64,000 nt of DNA from Oleispira sp036960605 (GCA_036960605.1 JBALXI010000020.1:1-64000), one strand, 5' to 3'; counted from the first letter of the stretch, positions 18,601 through 27,914 are shown. Notes: a model not told the origin generated them from the letters alone. Numbers and translations are program-made.

Positions 18601-19920
18601 ATGATTATTCTCGCCATCTTGTTATTAGTATTAGTGGTTTATCATCACCTAGGTTACCCATTATTGCTGAAGCTAATTGCACGCTATAAATCTAAGCAGC
18701 AAGCTTCTTCATTCAAAGCGACTCGCGGCTTTAAATACAATCAGCAAGATGAAGCGTTACCGAGTATTCATATTATTGTGCCTGCTTTTAACGAAGAAAC
18801 TGTCATTCAGCAAAAAATAGACAGTATGGTCTGGTTAGATTATCCCGATAAAAAATTGGCGATTAGTATTTATTGTGATGGTTGTAATGATGAAACAGTA
18901 AAGCGTGCCATCAAGAGCCAAAGCCTATTCCATAATCGTGATCTAGAACTTCGTATCGTTAATATTGAAGAAAATTCTGGCAAGGTAGCCATTATTAATA
19001 GAGCGATTAAAGAAAGTGATGCGGATTTAATCGTATTTTCAGATGCCAGTGCCCTATTAGGCAGTGATACTTTGTGGCGCAGTGCACAACACTTCATTAG
19101 CGATTCCGACGTCGCCGTAGTGACCGGAAACTATTCTTTATTAACAGCGGGGGCTAATACCGAATGCCCTAATACCGAGGCGGGTACTGACGGTGAGTCC
19201 GCCTATTGGCAGTATCAGAATGAGGTTCGAAATCTAGAAAGTAAGCTCGGCGCGGTGATGGGTGTTACAGGGGCGTATTATGCCATTCGTCGTGAATTTT
19301 GCGAAACGCTAGAAGCCGATACGATTAACGATGATTTCATCATGCCTATGCGTGCCGTTGAATTAGGCGGAAAGGCGATTTTTGATGCAGAAATAAAAAT
19401 ATTTGAGACGGAAGCAACACCGTTAGAGCAGGATGCACTACGCCGAGTTCGCATTTCGCAAGGCAATATGCAGCAAATATTCAGATTGAAATCATTATTA
19501 TTACCAGGAATCGATTTAAGTCGGTTTTGGGTAAGCTGGATGTTTATTTCGGGTAAGTTCTTACGGGTTATAATGCCCTACCTGCTAATAATACTCTATG
19601 TTTTAAGCGCTATTCTCGCTTTTGAATCATACCTCTTTGTCTTTTTATTCATCGGGCAGGTCAGTGCTTATGCTTTAGCCACGATGAATCAGGTAGTGAT
19701 CAGTGGTAATAGTCCTGCTTTCTTTAATCGAGTCTTTCATACCTTGTTTAATAACAAAATTGTACGATTAATTAGCTATCTATGCCAAGGACATCTAATG
19801 GGATTTATAGGGTCGGCAAGCTATTTGCTCAATAGTTTTAAGCAAAATGTTTTAGGTGTAAACGTTGAAAAACGCTGGCACAAGGTACAGATTACAGAAA
19901 ATAATAAAGACAGATATTAG
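18601..19920 (+). CDS. Membrane glycosyltransferase family 2 (SypQ-like)
   Basis: Processive-type GT2 protein of ~439 residues. I start it at 18601, where GAGGA is well placed; an ATG at 18580 is in frame but lacks a site. An N-terminal membrane helix is followed by a GT-A domain with PSIHIIVPAFNEE, a DxD-type SDASA, and NDDFIMPM, then the (Q/R)RxRIxQGN region (RRVRISQGN). Three or four C-terminal membrane helices follow. This topology suits transfer onto a lipid carrier at the inner membrane. Confidence 0.88.
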   Translation: MIILAILLLVLVVYHHLGYPLLLKLIARYKSKQQASSFKATRGFKYNQQDEALPSIHIIVPAFNEETVIQQKIDSMVWLDYPDKKLAISIYCDGCNDETVKRAIKSQSLFHNRDLELRIVNIEENSGKVAIINRAIKESDADLIVFSDASALLGSDTLWRSAQHFISDSDVAVVTGNYSLLTAGANTECPNTEAGTDGESAYWQYQNEVRNLESKLGAVMGVTGAYYAIRREFCETLEADTINDDFIMPMRAVELGGKAIFDAEIKIFETEATPLEQDALRRVRISQGNMQQIFRLKSLLLPGIDLSRFWVSWMFISGKFLRVIMPYLLIILYVLSAILAFESYLFVFLFIGQVSAYALATMNQVVISGNSPAFFNRVFHTLFNNKIVRLISYLCQGHLMGFIGSASYLLNSFKQNVLGVNVEKRWHKVQITENNKDRY

Positions 19921-19960
19921 CAATCCAAGAATACAGCCGGATACTAAGTAGGTGATGAAT

Positions 19961-20722
19961 ATGATGACTCATATAGCGAGTGAAAACATGAAGAAATCAG
20001 CCATGAACGTTCAGCAAGCAACAAATGCAGCAGTCGGTACTCAATGTGCCGACTTGAGTCTAACTCAGCTGAAACAGCGTGAGATGCCTGCTGATTTTAT
20101 ACCGAGGAAGGTGCGTATTGGAAAAAGAATATTTGATTTGATGCTCGCGAGTATTGGTTTGCTCGTCAGCTTACCGCTCTTTCCATTAATTGCAGTAGCG
20201 ATAAAATTAGAAAGCCGTGGGCCAATTTTCTTTAAACAGCTAAGGATAGGGCAAAGTTTACCCAGTCGAGTTGATATCTTCATGATGTATAAGTTTCGCA
20301 CCATGGGTTTTAATGCTGAATCTGAAAGTGGACCGACCTTAGCAGCCAAGAACGATGTGCGTATTACTTTGGTAGGAAAGTTTTTACGTAAAACTCGGCT
20401 AGATGAATTGCCTCAGTTTATTAATGTCATTCGCGGTGACATGTCGATGATCGGTCCACGCCCTGAACGCCCCAGTTTTTGTCACCGCCTTGAACGTGAA
20501 ATCCCTTATTTTACTGATCGTACCTACGGCATTAAACCTGGCATAACGGGTCTGTCACAAGTGCATCAGGGTTATGATGAATGCTTAGAAGACGTTAAAA
20601 ATAAACTGGGTTATGACCTGTCCTATTCATTGGCTATCAGTTCAGTTTGGAATTGGTTGAAAATGGATTGTGGCATTGTCTTTGCCACGATCAAGGTGAT
20701 GGTATTAGGACGTGGGCAATAG
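19961..20722 (+). CDS. Undecaprenyl-phosphate sugar phosphotransferase (SypR-like)
   Basis: Priming enzyme that moves a sugar-1-phosphate onto undecaprenyl phosphate. It is the short PglC/WbaP-C type. A ~50-residue N-terminal tail is followed by KRIFDLMLASIGLLVSLP with one membrane hairpin, then KFRTM, TRLDELPQFINVIRGDMSMIGPRPE, and GITGLSQV, all signature motifs. Several ATGs lie close together (19955, 19961, 19964); the TAGGTG upstream best fits 19961. It is the last gene before a hairpin terminator. Confidence 0.93.
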   Translation: MMTHIASENMKKSAMNVQQATNAAVGTQCADLSLTQLKQREMPADFIPRKVRIGKRIFDLMLASIGLLVSLPLFPLIAVAIKLESRGPIFFKQLRIGQSLPSRVDIFMMYKFRTMGFNAESESGPTLAAKNDVRITLVGKFLRKTRLDELPQFINVIRGDMSMIGPRPERPSFCHRLEREIPYFTDRTYGIKPGITGLSQVHQGYDECLEDVKNKLGYDLSYSLAISSVWNWLKMDCGIVFATIKVMVLGRGQ

Positions 20723-20773
20723 ATCTGATTAGTAGCTAACAAAAGTTGGGTGATAATTGGGGGTTGATAATCG

Positions 20774-20804
20774 GAGCTAGAATCTGGATGATGGAATCTA
20801 GCTC
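20774..20804 (+). terminator. Terminator after the SypR-like gene
   Basis: Perfect 8-bp arms GAGCTAGA / TCTAGCTC, a 15-nt loop with further pairing, followed by ATTACTTTATTATT. It marks the likely end of the 8.8-20.7 kb transcription unit. Confidence 0.6.
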
Positions 20805-20836
20805 ATTACTTTATTATTAATCACTTGAGAAGAACA

Positions 20837-21691
20837 ATGGATACCTTGCCACGTTCACTTGGAAAGCCACTTGAAATCACATTAAAAAGAACAATCGAAA
20901 ATACAATAAAGCATGCGCAGAAAGAAAAGCTAGAGTTGCCTTTTTCTATTTACAGCTCGATACATGAACAAAACCTGCTCAATGTCCCCATTGCAAAGCC
21001 CTTGTTGATCGTAGTTTTTAATGGTGAGAAAGTGCTGGGGAAACAGGGGGAGTTACTCTGTCGTGCCGATAGTTTTATCTTTTTAGCCGATAGTCCTGCG
21101 ATTAATATGCGTAATATTCCTATAGAAAAAGAATATTTTGCATTATTAATTGAATTTGATGAGCAAGATTATAGCGGGCTTCAAGTTAATACGTCACATA
21201 AAAATCATTATTGTATTGGTATGACGACTACGCTATTAGAACAATGCTTACAGCAATTTGTTGAATCTTCCCTTTGGGCGCCTAAAAAAATTGGGTCTTT
21301 ACGGAAAAGAGAAATTTTAGAATTGTTATGTCATATGGGGCATGAAGAAATTTTAACGATGTTAGGTAATTCACAGGTAAGCCAGCGATTACATACCTTA
21401 TTTAATCAGCAAGGTTTTCATGAATTAGCGCTGGAATCTATCTGCGAACAGTTAGCAATGAGTGAATCGACGCTGAGGCGCAAGCTAAAATCAGAAGGCA
21501 CTAGTGTGCAAGAAATTAAAGATCAAGCAAAACTAGGGCTTGGTTTACATTTACTGCAAACATCTCATTTTCCAATTAGCGCAATTGCGCAGCAGTGTGG
21601 CTACCAATCTCCCTCTCGATTTACTGAACGCTTTAAGCAACGCTTTGGTTTAACACCTTCTGAACTTAGAAAAACAAAAATGGAGGAATAG
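20837..21691 (+). CDS. AraC-family transcriptional regulator
   Basis: 284-residue DNA-binding regulator. The start is taken as the ATG at 20837; an in-frame TTG at 20825 is less likely. The N-terminal ~185 residues form an AraC-like sensing domain (cupin-like strands, PIAKPLLIVVFNGEKV). The C-terminus has two helix-turn-helix units: LALESICEQLAMSESTLRRKL, here shortened from the first HTH, and ISAIAQQCGYQSPSRFTERF, closing with FGLTPSELRK. Ligand and targets are unknown. It interrupts the polysaccharide genes and lies upstream of the PEBP-like gene, which it could control. Confidence 0.88.
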   Translation: MDTLPRSLGKPLEITLKRTIENTIKHAQKEKLELPFSIYSSIHEQNLLNVPIAKPLLIVVFNGEKVLGKQGELLCRADSFIFLADSPAINMRNIPIEKEYFALLIEFDEQDYSGLQVNTSHKNHYCIGMTTTLLEQCLQQFVESSLWAPKKIGSLRKREILELLCHMGHEEILTMLGNSQVSQRLHTLFNQQGFHELALESICEQLAMSESTLRRKLKSEGTSVQEIKDQAKLGLGLHLLQTSHFPISAIAQQCGYQSPSRFTERFKQRFGLTPSELRKTKMEE

Positions 21692-21695
21692 GGCG

Positions 21696-21712
21696 AAACA
21701 GTGACTGTTTTT
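21696..21712 (+). terminator. Short terminator after the AraC-type gene
   Basis: AAACAG-TGA-CTGTTT followed by TT: a compact hairpin with a T-run just after the stop codon. Stem is short and AT-rich. Confidence 0.4.
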
Positions 21713-21780
21713 GGGCAAGTTAGCTGCGAATAATGCGATAAGATGGCAACTTAATTAGCCAATCTTTATTAAGGATTATT

Positions 21781-22338
21781 ATGCAGCAACCTTCTAAGTA
21801 TCTTTTATTGTTATCACTGGCTGTTTCTTCTTCAGTATTTGCCGGCTCACTGAGTTTGTCGAGTAAGGATATTACTCAAGGTGAGTTTATGACTAAAGCG
21901 CAGGAGTTTAACGGCTTTGGTTGTGCTGGCACAGATACCTCGCCCCAGCTGACCTGGTCAGGTGCACCCAAGGGCACAAAAAGTTTTGCAATTACTGCGT
22001 ATGATCCCGATGCGCCGACGGGCAGTGGTTGGTGGCATTGGCAAATTCTTAATATACCGGTAGCAGTAACAGAATTAGCTGCAGGCGCTGGCGATACAAA
22101 ACGCGACCTCGCCCCTGTCGGTAGTATGCAAGTTGAAAATGATTATGGTAGCCGAGGTTTTGGCGGCGCTTGTCCACCTGCTGGCCATGGTATACATCAT
22201 TACCGTTTTACGGTTCATGCACTGTCTACAGCAAGGTTGAAATTGCCAGAGAATGCGTCAGGCGCATTGGCGGGCTATATGATCAATTCAAAGACACTAG
22301 AATCGACTACGATTGAAGCACTGTATCAGCGTGAATAG
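21781..22338 (+). CDS. YbhB/YbcL-type PEBP family protein, exported
   Basis: 185-residue phosphatidylethanolamine-binding-protein homologue with a Sec signal ending VFAG. The PEBP ligand-site motifs are present: TSPQLTWSGAP, AITAYDPDAPTGSGWWHW and GGACPPAGHGIHHYRFTVHAL. Bacterial members have no agreed function. It has its own upstream region (~90 bp) and ends at a strong hairpin. Confidence 0.9.
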   Translation: MQQPSKYLLLLSLAVSSSVFAGSLSLSSKDITQGEFMTKAQEFNGFGCAGTDTSPQLTWSGAPKGTKSFAITAYDPDAPTGSGWWHWQILNIPVAVTELAAGAGDTKRDLAPVGSMQVENDYGSRGFGGACPPAGHGIHHYRFTVHALSTARLKLPENASGALAGYMINSKTLESTTIEALYQRE

Positions 22339-22361
22339 CTGAGTATTGAGGCTGGAATGCA

Positions 22362-22400
22362 AACCGCCACAGGCATTTAGGGTAAATACCTGTGGCGGTT
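22362..22400. terminator. Bidirectional terminator between convergent genes
   Basis: Perfect 12-bp arms AACCGCCACAGG (22362-22373) and CCTGTGGCGGTT (22389-22400) with a 15-nt loop. It separates the PEBP gene (ends 22338) from the minus-strand glycosyltransferase (ends 22437). T-tracts are weak on both sides, but the stem is very stable. Confidence 0.65.
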
Positions 22401-22436
22401 ATCTGTTGTGCTATTTTTATGAGATTACATCTTTCT

Positions 22437-23426
22437 TCATACCATACCTTTTGATCTTCTCTGTTGTTGAAATCCGTACCATGCAAAAGCGGCACTGGCT
22501 TTAAGGTTACGCACACTAGGATTATAGATAAAGCCTTTAAACTGATGCCAGAATGCGCGTAAATATTGTTCCTGTTCAGCGTAATGTTCGGCATAGCCAA
22601 CTTCTAAACGCCCGTCTGCTTGGAATACCGACCAAACATTACGGCTGCTTACATAGTTACGATGACGCTTCATAATGACCTGCATCTGATCGAGGCGGCG
22701 TAAGCGGTTGCTGGTTTTAGATCCTGGACGGACTAAATATTCCATTAATTGTTCATTGCAAAACCCTACTTTTCCAAACTTACTGAAACGTAGCCATAGA
22801 TCCCAATCTTCAGCCGACTTCAATTGGTTATCAAAGCCTCCCAGTAGTTTGTAGGTCTTCGTTTTTATCATCACGCAGGACGTTCCGATAACATTTTCGC
22901 TATAGATTTTTTCGGTTGGCTGATCAAGATAATGAAACTCATTGTCATCTTGTACCAACTTCTTGAAATGAGGCCAATATTGAAAGCAATCACCTAAGTC
23001 GGTTTTGTCAGGCGTTGTATGGTGATAGTTAGTGAAACTCATGACGATATTGGGATTATCACGGTGAAAGCGATATTGTTTGATCAGCTTATTTACGTGC
23101 CAATAATCATCTGCATCTAAGAAGGCAATGAACTCTGAATTTACGCGTTTTAAAGCAAAGTTTCTGGCGCGTGCTGAACCCACACCTTTTAAGCGATAAG
23201 GACGAATTTGTGGATGCTTTATTTTTTGTTCTTGCAGCCACTTCCATGTGCCATCGGTAGAGTTGTCATCAATAACTAAAATTTCAATATAGTTTAAGCG
23301 TTGCTCAAAAATACTCTTTAATGCTTTAGGCAAATACTCTAAGCAATTGTGAGTAGGAATAATAATGCTGATCAGCGGCTTAATGCTGACGTCTTTCACT
23401 TTATTCTTTTTCTTAAAATCATTCAT
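22437..23426 (-). CDS. Glycosyltransferase family 2, soluble
   Basis: 329-residue GT-A transferase. The N-terminus has ISIIIPTHNCLEYLPKALKSI, then EILVIDDNSTDGTW and the DxD motif in FIAFLDADDYWH; ED in KSAEDWDLWLRFSKFG is the likely catalytic base region. It has no membrane segments. It is transcribed against the neighbouring genes and has its own sigma-54 promoter, which is part of a large inverted repeat shared with the plus-strand gene at 23579. Confidence 0.9.
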   Translation of the reverse strand: MNDFKKKNKVKDVSIKPLISIIIPTHNCLEYLPKALKSIFEQRLNYIEILVIDDNSTDGTWKWLQEQKIKHPQIRPYRLKGVGSARARNFALKRVNSEFIAFLDADDYWHVNKLIKQYRFHRDNPNIVMSFTNYHHTTPDKTDLGDCFQYWPHFKKLVQDDNEFHYLDQPTEKIYSENVIGTSCVMIKTKTYKLLGGFDNQLKSAEDWDLWLRFSKFGKVGFCNEQLMEYLVRPGSKTSNRLRRLDQMQVIMKRHRNYVSSRNVWSVFQADGRLEVGYAEHYAEQEQYLRAFWHQFKGFIYNPSVRNLKASAAFAWYGFQQQRRSKGMV

Positions 23427-23469
23427 AGCAATTCTCTCATTCGTTATTTAAATTTCTTTGCTTAAGGTT

Positions 23470-23485
23470 TGGCATCTCACTTGCA
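23470..23485 (+). promoter_or_regulatory. Sigma-54 promoter, rightward
   Basis: TGGCATCTCACTTGCA has GG and GC 10 bp apart. Predicted start is near 23496, giving an ~83-nt leader before the glycosyltransferase ATG at 23579 and serving the Wzx and Wzy genes behind it. Confidence 0.75.
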
Positions 23486-23509
23486 ATTTGTTGGATATGT
23501 CGGTTGTTT

Positions 23510-23525
23510 TGCAAACAAGATGCCA
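23510..23525 (-). promoter_or_regulatory. Sigma-54 promoter, leftward
   Basis: The minus strand reads TGGCATCTTGTTTGCA, with correct -24/-12 spacing. Predicted start is near 23499, only ~4 bp from the opposing start, ~73 nt before the ATG of the minus-strand glycosyltransferase. Confidence 0.72.
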
Positions 23526-23578
23526 AACCTAAACAAGGGCTGAAACGAGTCTTTAAACGCAGATCAAGGATTATAATA

Positions 23579-24874
23579 ATGAAGAAAATTGCTTATGTTA
23601 TTCCTACCTTTCCTGTCGCCAGTGAAACCTTTATCACTACTGAAATGAAGGCATTGCAGAGCCAGGGACATGAGGTTCAAGGCATTTGTTTTGAACGCAG
23701 TTCAGAGGCTTGCCAGATTGGTGATGAAGAGATATCGAAGACCATGATTGATCTTCGTGAGGTGCCTTGCCTATCACTTATCTCTTTGATATTTATCGTT
23801 ATTTTAAATTTCTTCAGCAGTGGTTGGAAAGGTATTAGGTTTGCCTTTGAGCAGCAAGGAATACGCCCTAGGTCGCTATTACTGCAGGGTTTTAAACTGG
23901 CCTATAGTAGCCACACACTGCGGTGCGAGCACATACACGCTCACTTTGCGCTATGTTCAACCGCGACGGCCATCGTAGCGGCTAGGTTATTAGGGCTGAG
24001 TGTTTCCTTTACTAGCCATGGTTCTGATGTTTATAAGTCCCCTAGTGATCTATCGCTGAAATTGCAAAATGCAGATTTTTCAGTTGCAGTTTGCGAACGT
24101 ATGCAGAATGACTTCAATAATATGAGCCCGTATGCCCAAGTTTATAAAGTGCCTTGCGGTATCGATATGCAGTTTTTTAATCAAACCGTTGCAGATGATG
24201 AAAAGACCAAAAGTGAAAAACACTCGCTGCTGTATTTAGGCCGTATCTCAGAAACGAAAGGCATTCTTCACCTTATTCAAGCTTTGGCTAAGCTGCCTCA
24301 TTCACTTAGACCAATGATCGACATTGCTGGCGATGGTCCGATGAAAGCTGAGGCAGAGCAAATGGCGAGTGATATGGGGATTTCAGCGTCGGTTAACTTT
24401 CTCGGCGCCGTAAGCCGTAGTTGGGTGCAGGCGAACTGCTCTGGTTATGCCGCGATGGTACTGCCATTTTGCAAGGTGGAGGGCGGTATCATGGATACTG
24501 GGCCTCTGGTGATTAAAGAAGCGCTGGCGTTGAAGTTACCTTTGCTAACCACCGACATTATGGCTACGGGAGAATTTGTTGATGCTCGCTGCGCTTTTAT
24601 CAGTCAATCGTCCAATCCGGAAGACTTAGCACGAACCTTGCTAAAGCTATTGATTAGTTTGAATCATGTGGTGCTGGATGACATAGACTTACAGGCCTTA
24701 AAAAACCAATTAGGGCCAAGAGTCGAAGAGCTCAAAGCTCTACTGCATCACCCAAATCCGAGTGACATTATTGATCAGAAAATTGAAGTGGGTTATCACA
24801 AGGTAATGACCCAGTTCTCTTCCAAGCAGCAGGGATTGGCTTTGTCGAGAATATTTCAACAATGTCACGGCTAG
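23579..24874 (+). CDS. Glycosyltransferase family 4 (SypJ position)
   Basis: About 431 residues from the ATG at 23579 (AAGGA ~8 nt upstream); an upstream extension to 23504 is unlikely because it would run through the promoter. GT-B fold: N-terminal IAYVIPTFPVASETFITTEM and HIHAHFALCSTATA, C-terminal LYLGRISETKGILHLIQAL and a PFCKVEGGIMDTGPLVIKEALAL stretch (here shortened) containing the acidic EX7E-like region. It resembles colanic-acid-type transferases of the WcaL/AmsK group. First gene of an operon with Wzx and Wzy. Confidence 0.88.
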   Translation: MKKIAYVIPTFPVASETFITTEMKALQSQGHEVQGICFERSSEACQIGDEEISKTMIDLREVPCLSLISLIFIVILNFFSSGWKGIRFAFEQQGIRPRSLLLQGFKLAYSSHTLRCEHIHAHFALCSTATAIVAARLLGLSVSFTSHGSDVYKSPSDLSLKLQNADFSVAVCERMQNDFNNMSPYAQVYKVPCGIDMQFFNQTVADDEKTKSEKHSLLYLGRISETKGILHLIQALAKLPHSLRPMIDIAGDGPMKAEAEQMASDMGISASVNFLGAVSRSWVQANCSGYAAMVLPFCKVEGGIMDTGPLVIKEALALKLPLLTTDIMATGEFVDARCAFISQSSNPEDLARTLLKLLISLNHVVLDDIDLQALKNQLGPRVEELKALLHHPNPSDIIDQKIEVGYHKVMTQFSSKQQGLALSRIFQQCHG

Positions 24875-24916
24875 TGATCGAGTAAGAATTAATTGACTAA
24901 ACGGGTAGAGATTATT

Positions 24917-26431
24917 ATGAAAAGCTCAGCCATCAATCAAGCGGCATATTACGCTTTAGGCATTGTCATGATGAAGGGGATTTCATTATTGATGATTCCT
25001 TATGTGACGCGTCAGTTGAGCCCAGTGGAATACGGCACGTTAGAAATCCTGTTGATTTTTGCCGATATTTCAACCCTCATTATCGGCTTCGGTTTGGTAG
25101 AGGCTTTGAATCGTTATGTCGGAGCATCAGCCAGCAACCGTGGTGCATCACAAACATTAATTTCACAGTGCTTTATTTTAGCGATGTTTGTTTGCACATT
25201 GATGATGTTGGCGCTGTACTGTTCAGCCAGCAGTATCATTAATTTATTACCGGCAAAAGTAACGACGACACAGCTATTCTTAATTGCCTTTCCTGCTTTA
25301 TTAGAAGGCTTAATCGCCATCCCGTTAACCATAATGCGCATGCAGTCGTTAGCAAAATACTTCTGTTTATTAAATGTGATTAAGGCCATGTTACAAGCGC
25401 TAATGATTATTGTCTTATTGCAATTGGATTATGGTATTGATGGGATTTTAATTGCCGGAGCGCTTTCAAGTCTATTTTTGGTTTTATGTTTACTGCCTTA
25501 TCAATGGCAACAGATGGATAAAGGTTGGTATAAAAACTGGTATCGAAACAGTTTGAAAAGTGACTATTGGCAAGCGATGTTTAAAATCATGCGCTATGGC
25601 GCGCCGATTGTACTGGGGCGTTTAGGCTTATTTGCGATGACGGGACTAGATCGCTGGTTATTAGCAGAGAAAGTGGGTATTGAACAATTGGCGGTCTATG
25701 CCATCGCCGTGAAATTCGCCTTGATCTTGGCCTTGCTCATGCAGCCTTTTGGTTTGTGGTGGTTTCCCTATCGCTTTACCTTATTGAAGCAAAATGATGG
25801 CAAAGCCGAGTGTGCAAATTATGCGATGTTAGGAACGAATATTTGCTTCATTCTCGGCTTCATTATGCTGTTAACATTACCGACGTTTATGCAGCTTATT
25901 TTACCAACTGCTTATCATGATGCGGCATTTATTGTGATGGCTTTATTAGCCGTCAATATGGTTAAAAATGCCGGTGATTTATTGAACCTTGGCTGCTTCA
26001 TTAAAAGCAGTCTGAGTCAGATGTGGGTGCAGTGGCTGTGTGCGGTCATCGCGGTTATTGGCTATGTGTTATATATCGAAGACTATGGTGTATGGGCGGC
26101 GGCAGCGGTTTTATTGTTTGTATATGGACTGCGCTTAGTCTTATTTTATGTTTATAGTCAGCATATTTTGTTTTTACCTTATCAGCATAAAACGTGGCAA
26201 TTAACGCTGCTGTTTGGAGGCTTAGCGCTAGTCACTTTCTATCTGGGAATTCAACCTTTGCTGCTATCATCATTTAATACGTCAGTATTAGAGATGATGC
26301 CATTGATTTTAGCACTCGCAGTGGGCGCGGGGTTGTCGTTAATGTATTTGGCCATTTTGATATTCTATAAGGTACTGCCAAATCCACTGCAATTATGGCA
26401 GCAGCGTCAAGCCCGATTGGTGGTGCTATGA
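24917..26431 (+). CDS. Wzx-type oligosaccharide flippase (SypK-like)
   Basis: 504-residue polytopic membrane protein with about 12-14 predicted helices, of the polysaccharide_synt/MATE-like flippase superfamily (MMKGISLLMIPYVTRQLSPVEYG at the start, written here in part; LDRWLLAEKVGIEQLAVYAIA in mid-protein). It flips lipid-linked repeat units across the inner membrane. The start at 24917 has GGTAGAG upstream and removes a spurious polar extension from 24893. The stop overlaps the next start (ATGA). Confidence 0.9.
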   Translation: MKSSAINQAAYYALGIVMMKGISLLMIPYVTRQLSPVEYGTLEILLIFADISTLIIGFGLVEALNRYVGASASNRGASQTLISQCFILAMFVCTLMMLALYCSASSIINLLPAKVTTTQLFLIAFPALLEGLIAIPLTIMRMQSLAKYFCLLNVIKAMLQALMIIVLLQLDYGIDGILIAGALSSLFLVLCLLPYQWQQMDKGWYKNWYRNSLKSDYWQAMFKIMRYGAPIVLGRLGLFAMTGLDRWLLAEKVGIEQLAVYAIAVKFALILALLMQPFGLWWFPYRFTLLKQNDGKAECANYAMLGTNICFILGFIMLLTLPTFMQLILPTAYHDAAFIVMALLAVNMVKNAGDLLNLGCFIKSSLSQMWVQWLCAVIAVIGYVLYIEDYGVWAAAAVLLFVYGLRLVLFYVYSQHILFLPYQHKTWQLTLLFGGLALVTFYLGIQPLLLSSFNTSVLEMMPLILALAVGAGLSLMYLAILIFYKVLPNPLQLWQQRQARLVVL

Positions 26432-27834
26432 AAAGCGCTATGAATGGCATCGATACAGTCGATCAGTATGAAAATAGAGCCAATAATAATGCCACTAAAA
26501 TCATTACTGCTGTTGGCTTATCGTGTGTATTAAGCGCTGTTTGGTTTGTTGTTCCTCATCCCATTGTGATTGCGGTGCTGGCCATATTACCGATTGCGGT
26601 AGTGTTGGTTTTAAAGTTGCCTTTTGTGATGTGTCTCGGATTTATTTTATTTTCATTCTTTCGGTTGCACGAAGCATTTCCTATCTTGATTCCGTTTAAA
26701 ATTCCTTTGTTATTGGCGTTGGCATCGCTGACGGCACTGGCCTGGCATCTAGTGATTACACGGTCGATTAAACCCTTTTTAACCCCAGAACTTACTTGGT
26801 TCTTAATATTTTTTATTTGTGTAACTCTGGGTATTTCATTTGCCAGTAACCGCGGTATCGCCATTGCTGCTTATACCGGAAGTTATGTAAAAATGGCCAT
26901 TATGGTATTTGCCATTGCTTGGTTAATTCGCACTGAAAAAGAATTTTCTATCGCCTGTAATATGATTGTTATCTGTGGAATTGCCATTGCTTTAGTAGCA
27001 CTCAATAATAAAGCAAACGGCATTGGTTTGGTGGAAGGAACGCGGGTAACCATTGGTAGAAATATAGGCTCGATATTGGGCGACCCCAATGATTTGGCGT
27101 TAGTATTATCACTGCCTATTAGTTTCGCTGCGGGGTTGGCCTGCACCCAGGGCCGAGGGGGATTTAGTCGTTGTTTGGGGGTTGTAGGTTATCTGCTTAT
27201 AGCAAGCGCCATTATAGCCACACAAAGCCGGGGAGGCTTGTTAGCGATCGTTGCAGTAAGCAGTGTTTTCGCATTTTATAAAATACGCTCTAAGTTATTA
27301 GTGGTCTGTTTAGGTGGCGTGGGGTTGTTAATACTCTTAGTGTTTGCAGGAATTTCTGACCGCAGTTCAGGGGGCGCTGATGAAGCAGGGGTAGATGCTT
27401 CTGCACAAGGGCGCTTATACGCTTGGCAAGCGGCCTTTAAAATGGCCAATACGCATCCTTTCTCGGGGGTCGGAATTGATAATTTTACATCGAACTATTT
27501 TTTCTATTCCCCCCACTGGGACGGTATGAACCACGCAGTACACAGCACGTGGTTTGGTGTCTTGGCAGAAACGGGTTATGTCGGCTTGTTCGTCTTTTTA
27601 GTGTTGGTTTTCAAAACCGTAAAATCCTTATATCAAACAGTGACCAGACTAAAGCCTTTATATGAACAAGGGCGATGTTCAGCTGTTTTATTTTGCAGTG
27701 CTCAATCGGTACTGGCGGGTTTAGCGGGGTTTATCGCTTCGGGTACCTTTTTAACGCAGGGTTTTACTTGGCCTTTGTATATTTTGTTGGCATTAAGTAT
27801 TGCGGTGCAGCAGCAAACTAAAAAATTGCTTTAA
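26428..27834 (+). CDS. O-antigen ligase / Wzy-type polymerase (SypL-like)
   Basis: 468-residue membrane protein with ~11-12 helices and the large periplasmic loop of the Wzy_C/WaaL family. The loop shows AQGRLYAWQAAFKMANTHPF followed by GVGIDNFTSNY and HAVHSTWFGVLAETG, the conserved (R...H...H) pattern. It probably polymerises the repeat units. I start it at the ATG at 26428, where it overlaps the flippase stop by 4 bp. Confidence 0.9.
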   Translation: MKSAMNGIDTVDQYENRANNNATKIITAVGLSCVLSAVWFVVPHPIVIAVLAILPIAVVLVLKLPFVMCLGFILFSFFRLHEAFPILIPFKIPLLLALASLTALAWHLVITRSIKPFLTPELTWFLIFFICVTLGISFASNRGIAIAAYTGSYVKMAIMVFAIAWLIRTEKEFSIACNMIVICGIAIALVALNNKANGIGLVEGTRVTIGRNIGSILGDPNDLALVLSLPISFAAGLACTQGRGGFSRCLGVVGYLLIASAIIATQSRGGLLAIVAVSSVFAFYKIRSKLLVVCLGGVGLLILLVFAGISDRSSGGADEAGVDASAQGRLYAWQAAFKMANTHPFSGVGIDNFTSNYFFYSPHWDGMNHAVHSTWFGVLAETGYVGLFVFLVLVFKTVKSLYQTVTRLKPLYEQGRCSAVLFCSAQSVLAGLAGFIASGTFLTQGFTWPLYILLALSIAVQQQTKKLL

Positions 27835-27889
27835 TTCATCCTCGCAGAATGTCGTGAATGCTAGTTTATTAACATTAGACCTAGTGGAC

Positions 27890-27914
27890 ATTGCTTTGCA
27901 AATTGCAAAGCAAT
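27890..27914. promoter_or_regulatory. 25-bp perfect palindrome, candidate activator site upstream of the STAS gene
   Basis: Arms ATTGCTTTGCAA and TTGCAAAGCAAT around a single A. Its core TTGCAAATTGCAA (27896-27908) fits the TTGCA-N3-TGCAA motif found twice elsewhere in the locus. It lies ~114 bp upstream of the sigma-54 -24 box. Stem-loop function cannot be excluded. Confidence 0.6.

Larger units (their letters stand above)
23465..23530. repeat. Inverted repeat carrying two face-to-face sigma-54 promoters
   Basis: AGGTTTGGCATCT (23465-23477) is repeated as its exact reverse complement AGATGCCAAACCT (23518-23530). Each 13-bp arm contains the -24 box of one promoter. The matching TTGCAA -12 boxes lie 3 bp further in on each side. 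Confidence 0.8.

Noticed and set aside
21744..21759. TGGCAACTTAATTAGC upstream of the PEBP gene as a sigma-54 promoter
   Set aside because: Spacing between GG and GC is 11 bp and the -12 box is TAGC.
24062..24074. TTGCAAAATGCAG inside the 23579 glycosyltransferase gene as an enhancer
   Set aside because: One mismatch and within coding sequence about 590 bp from the promoter; kept only as a remark in the regulon finding.
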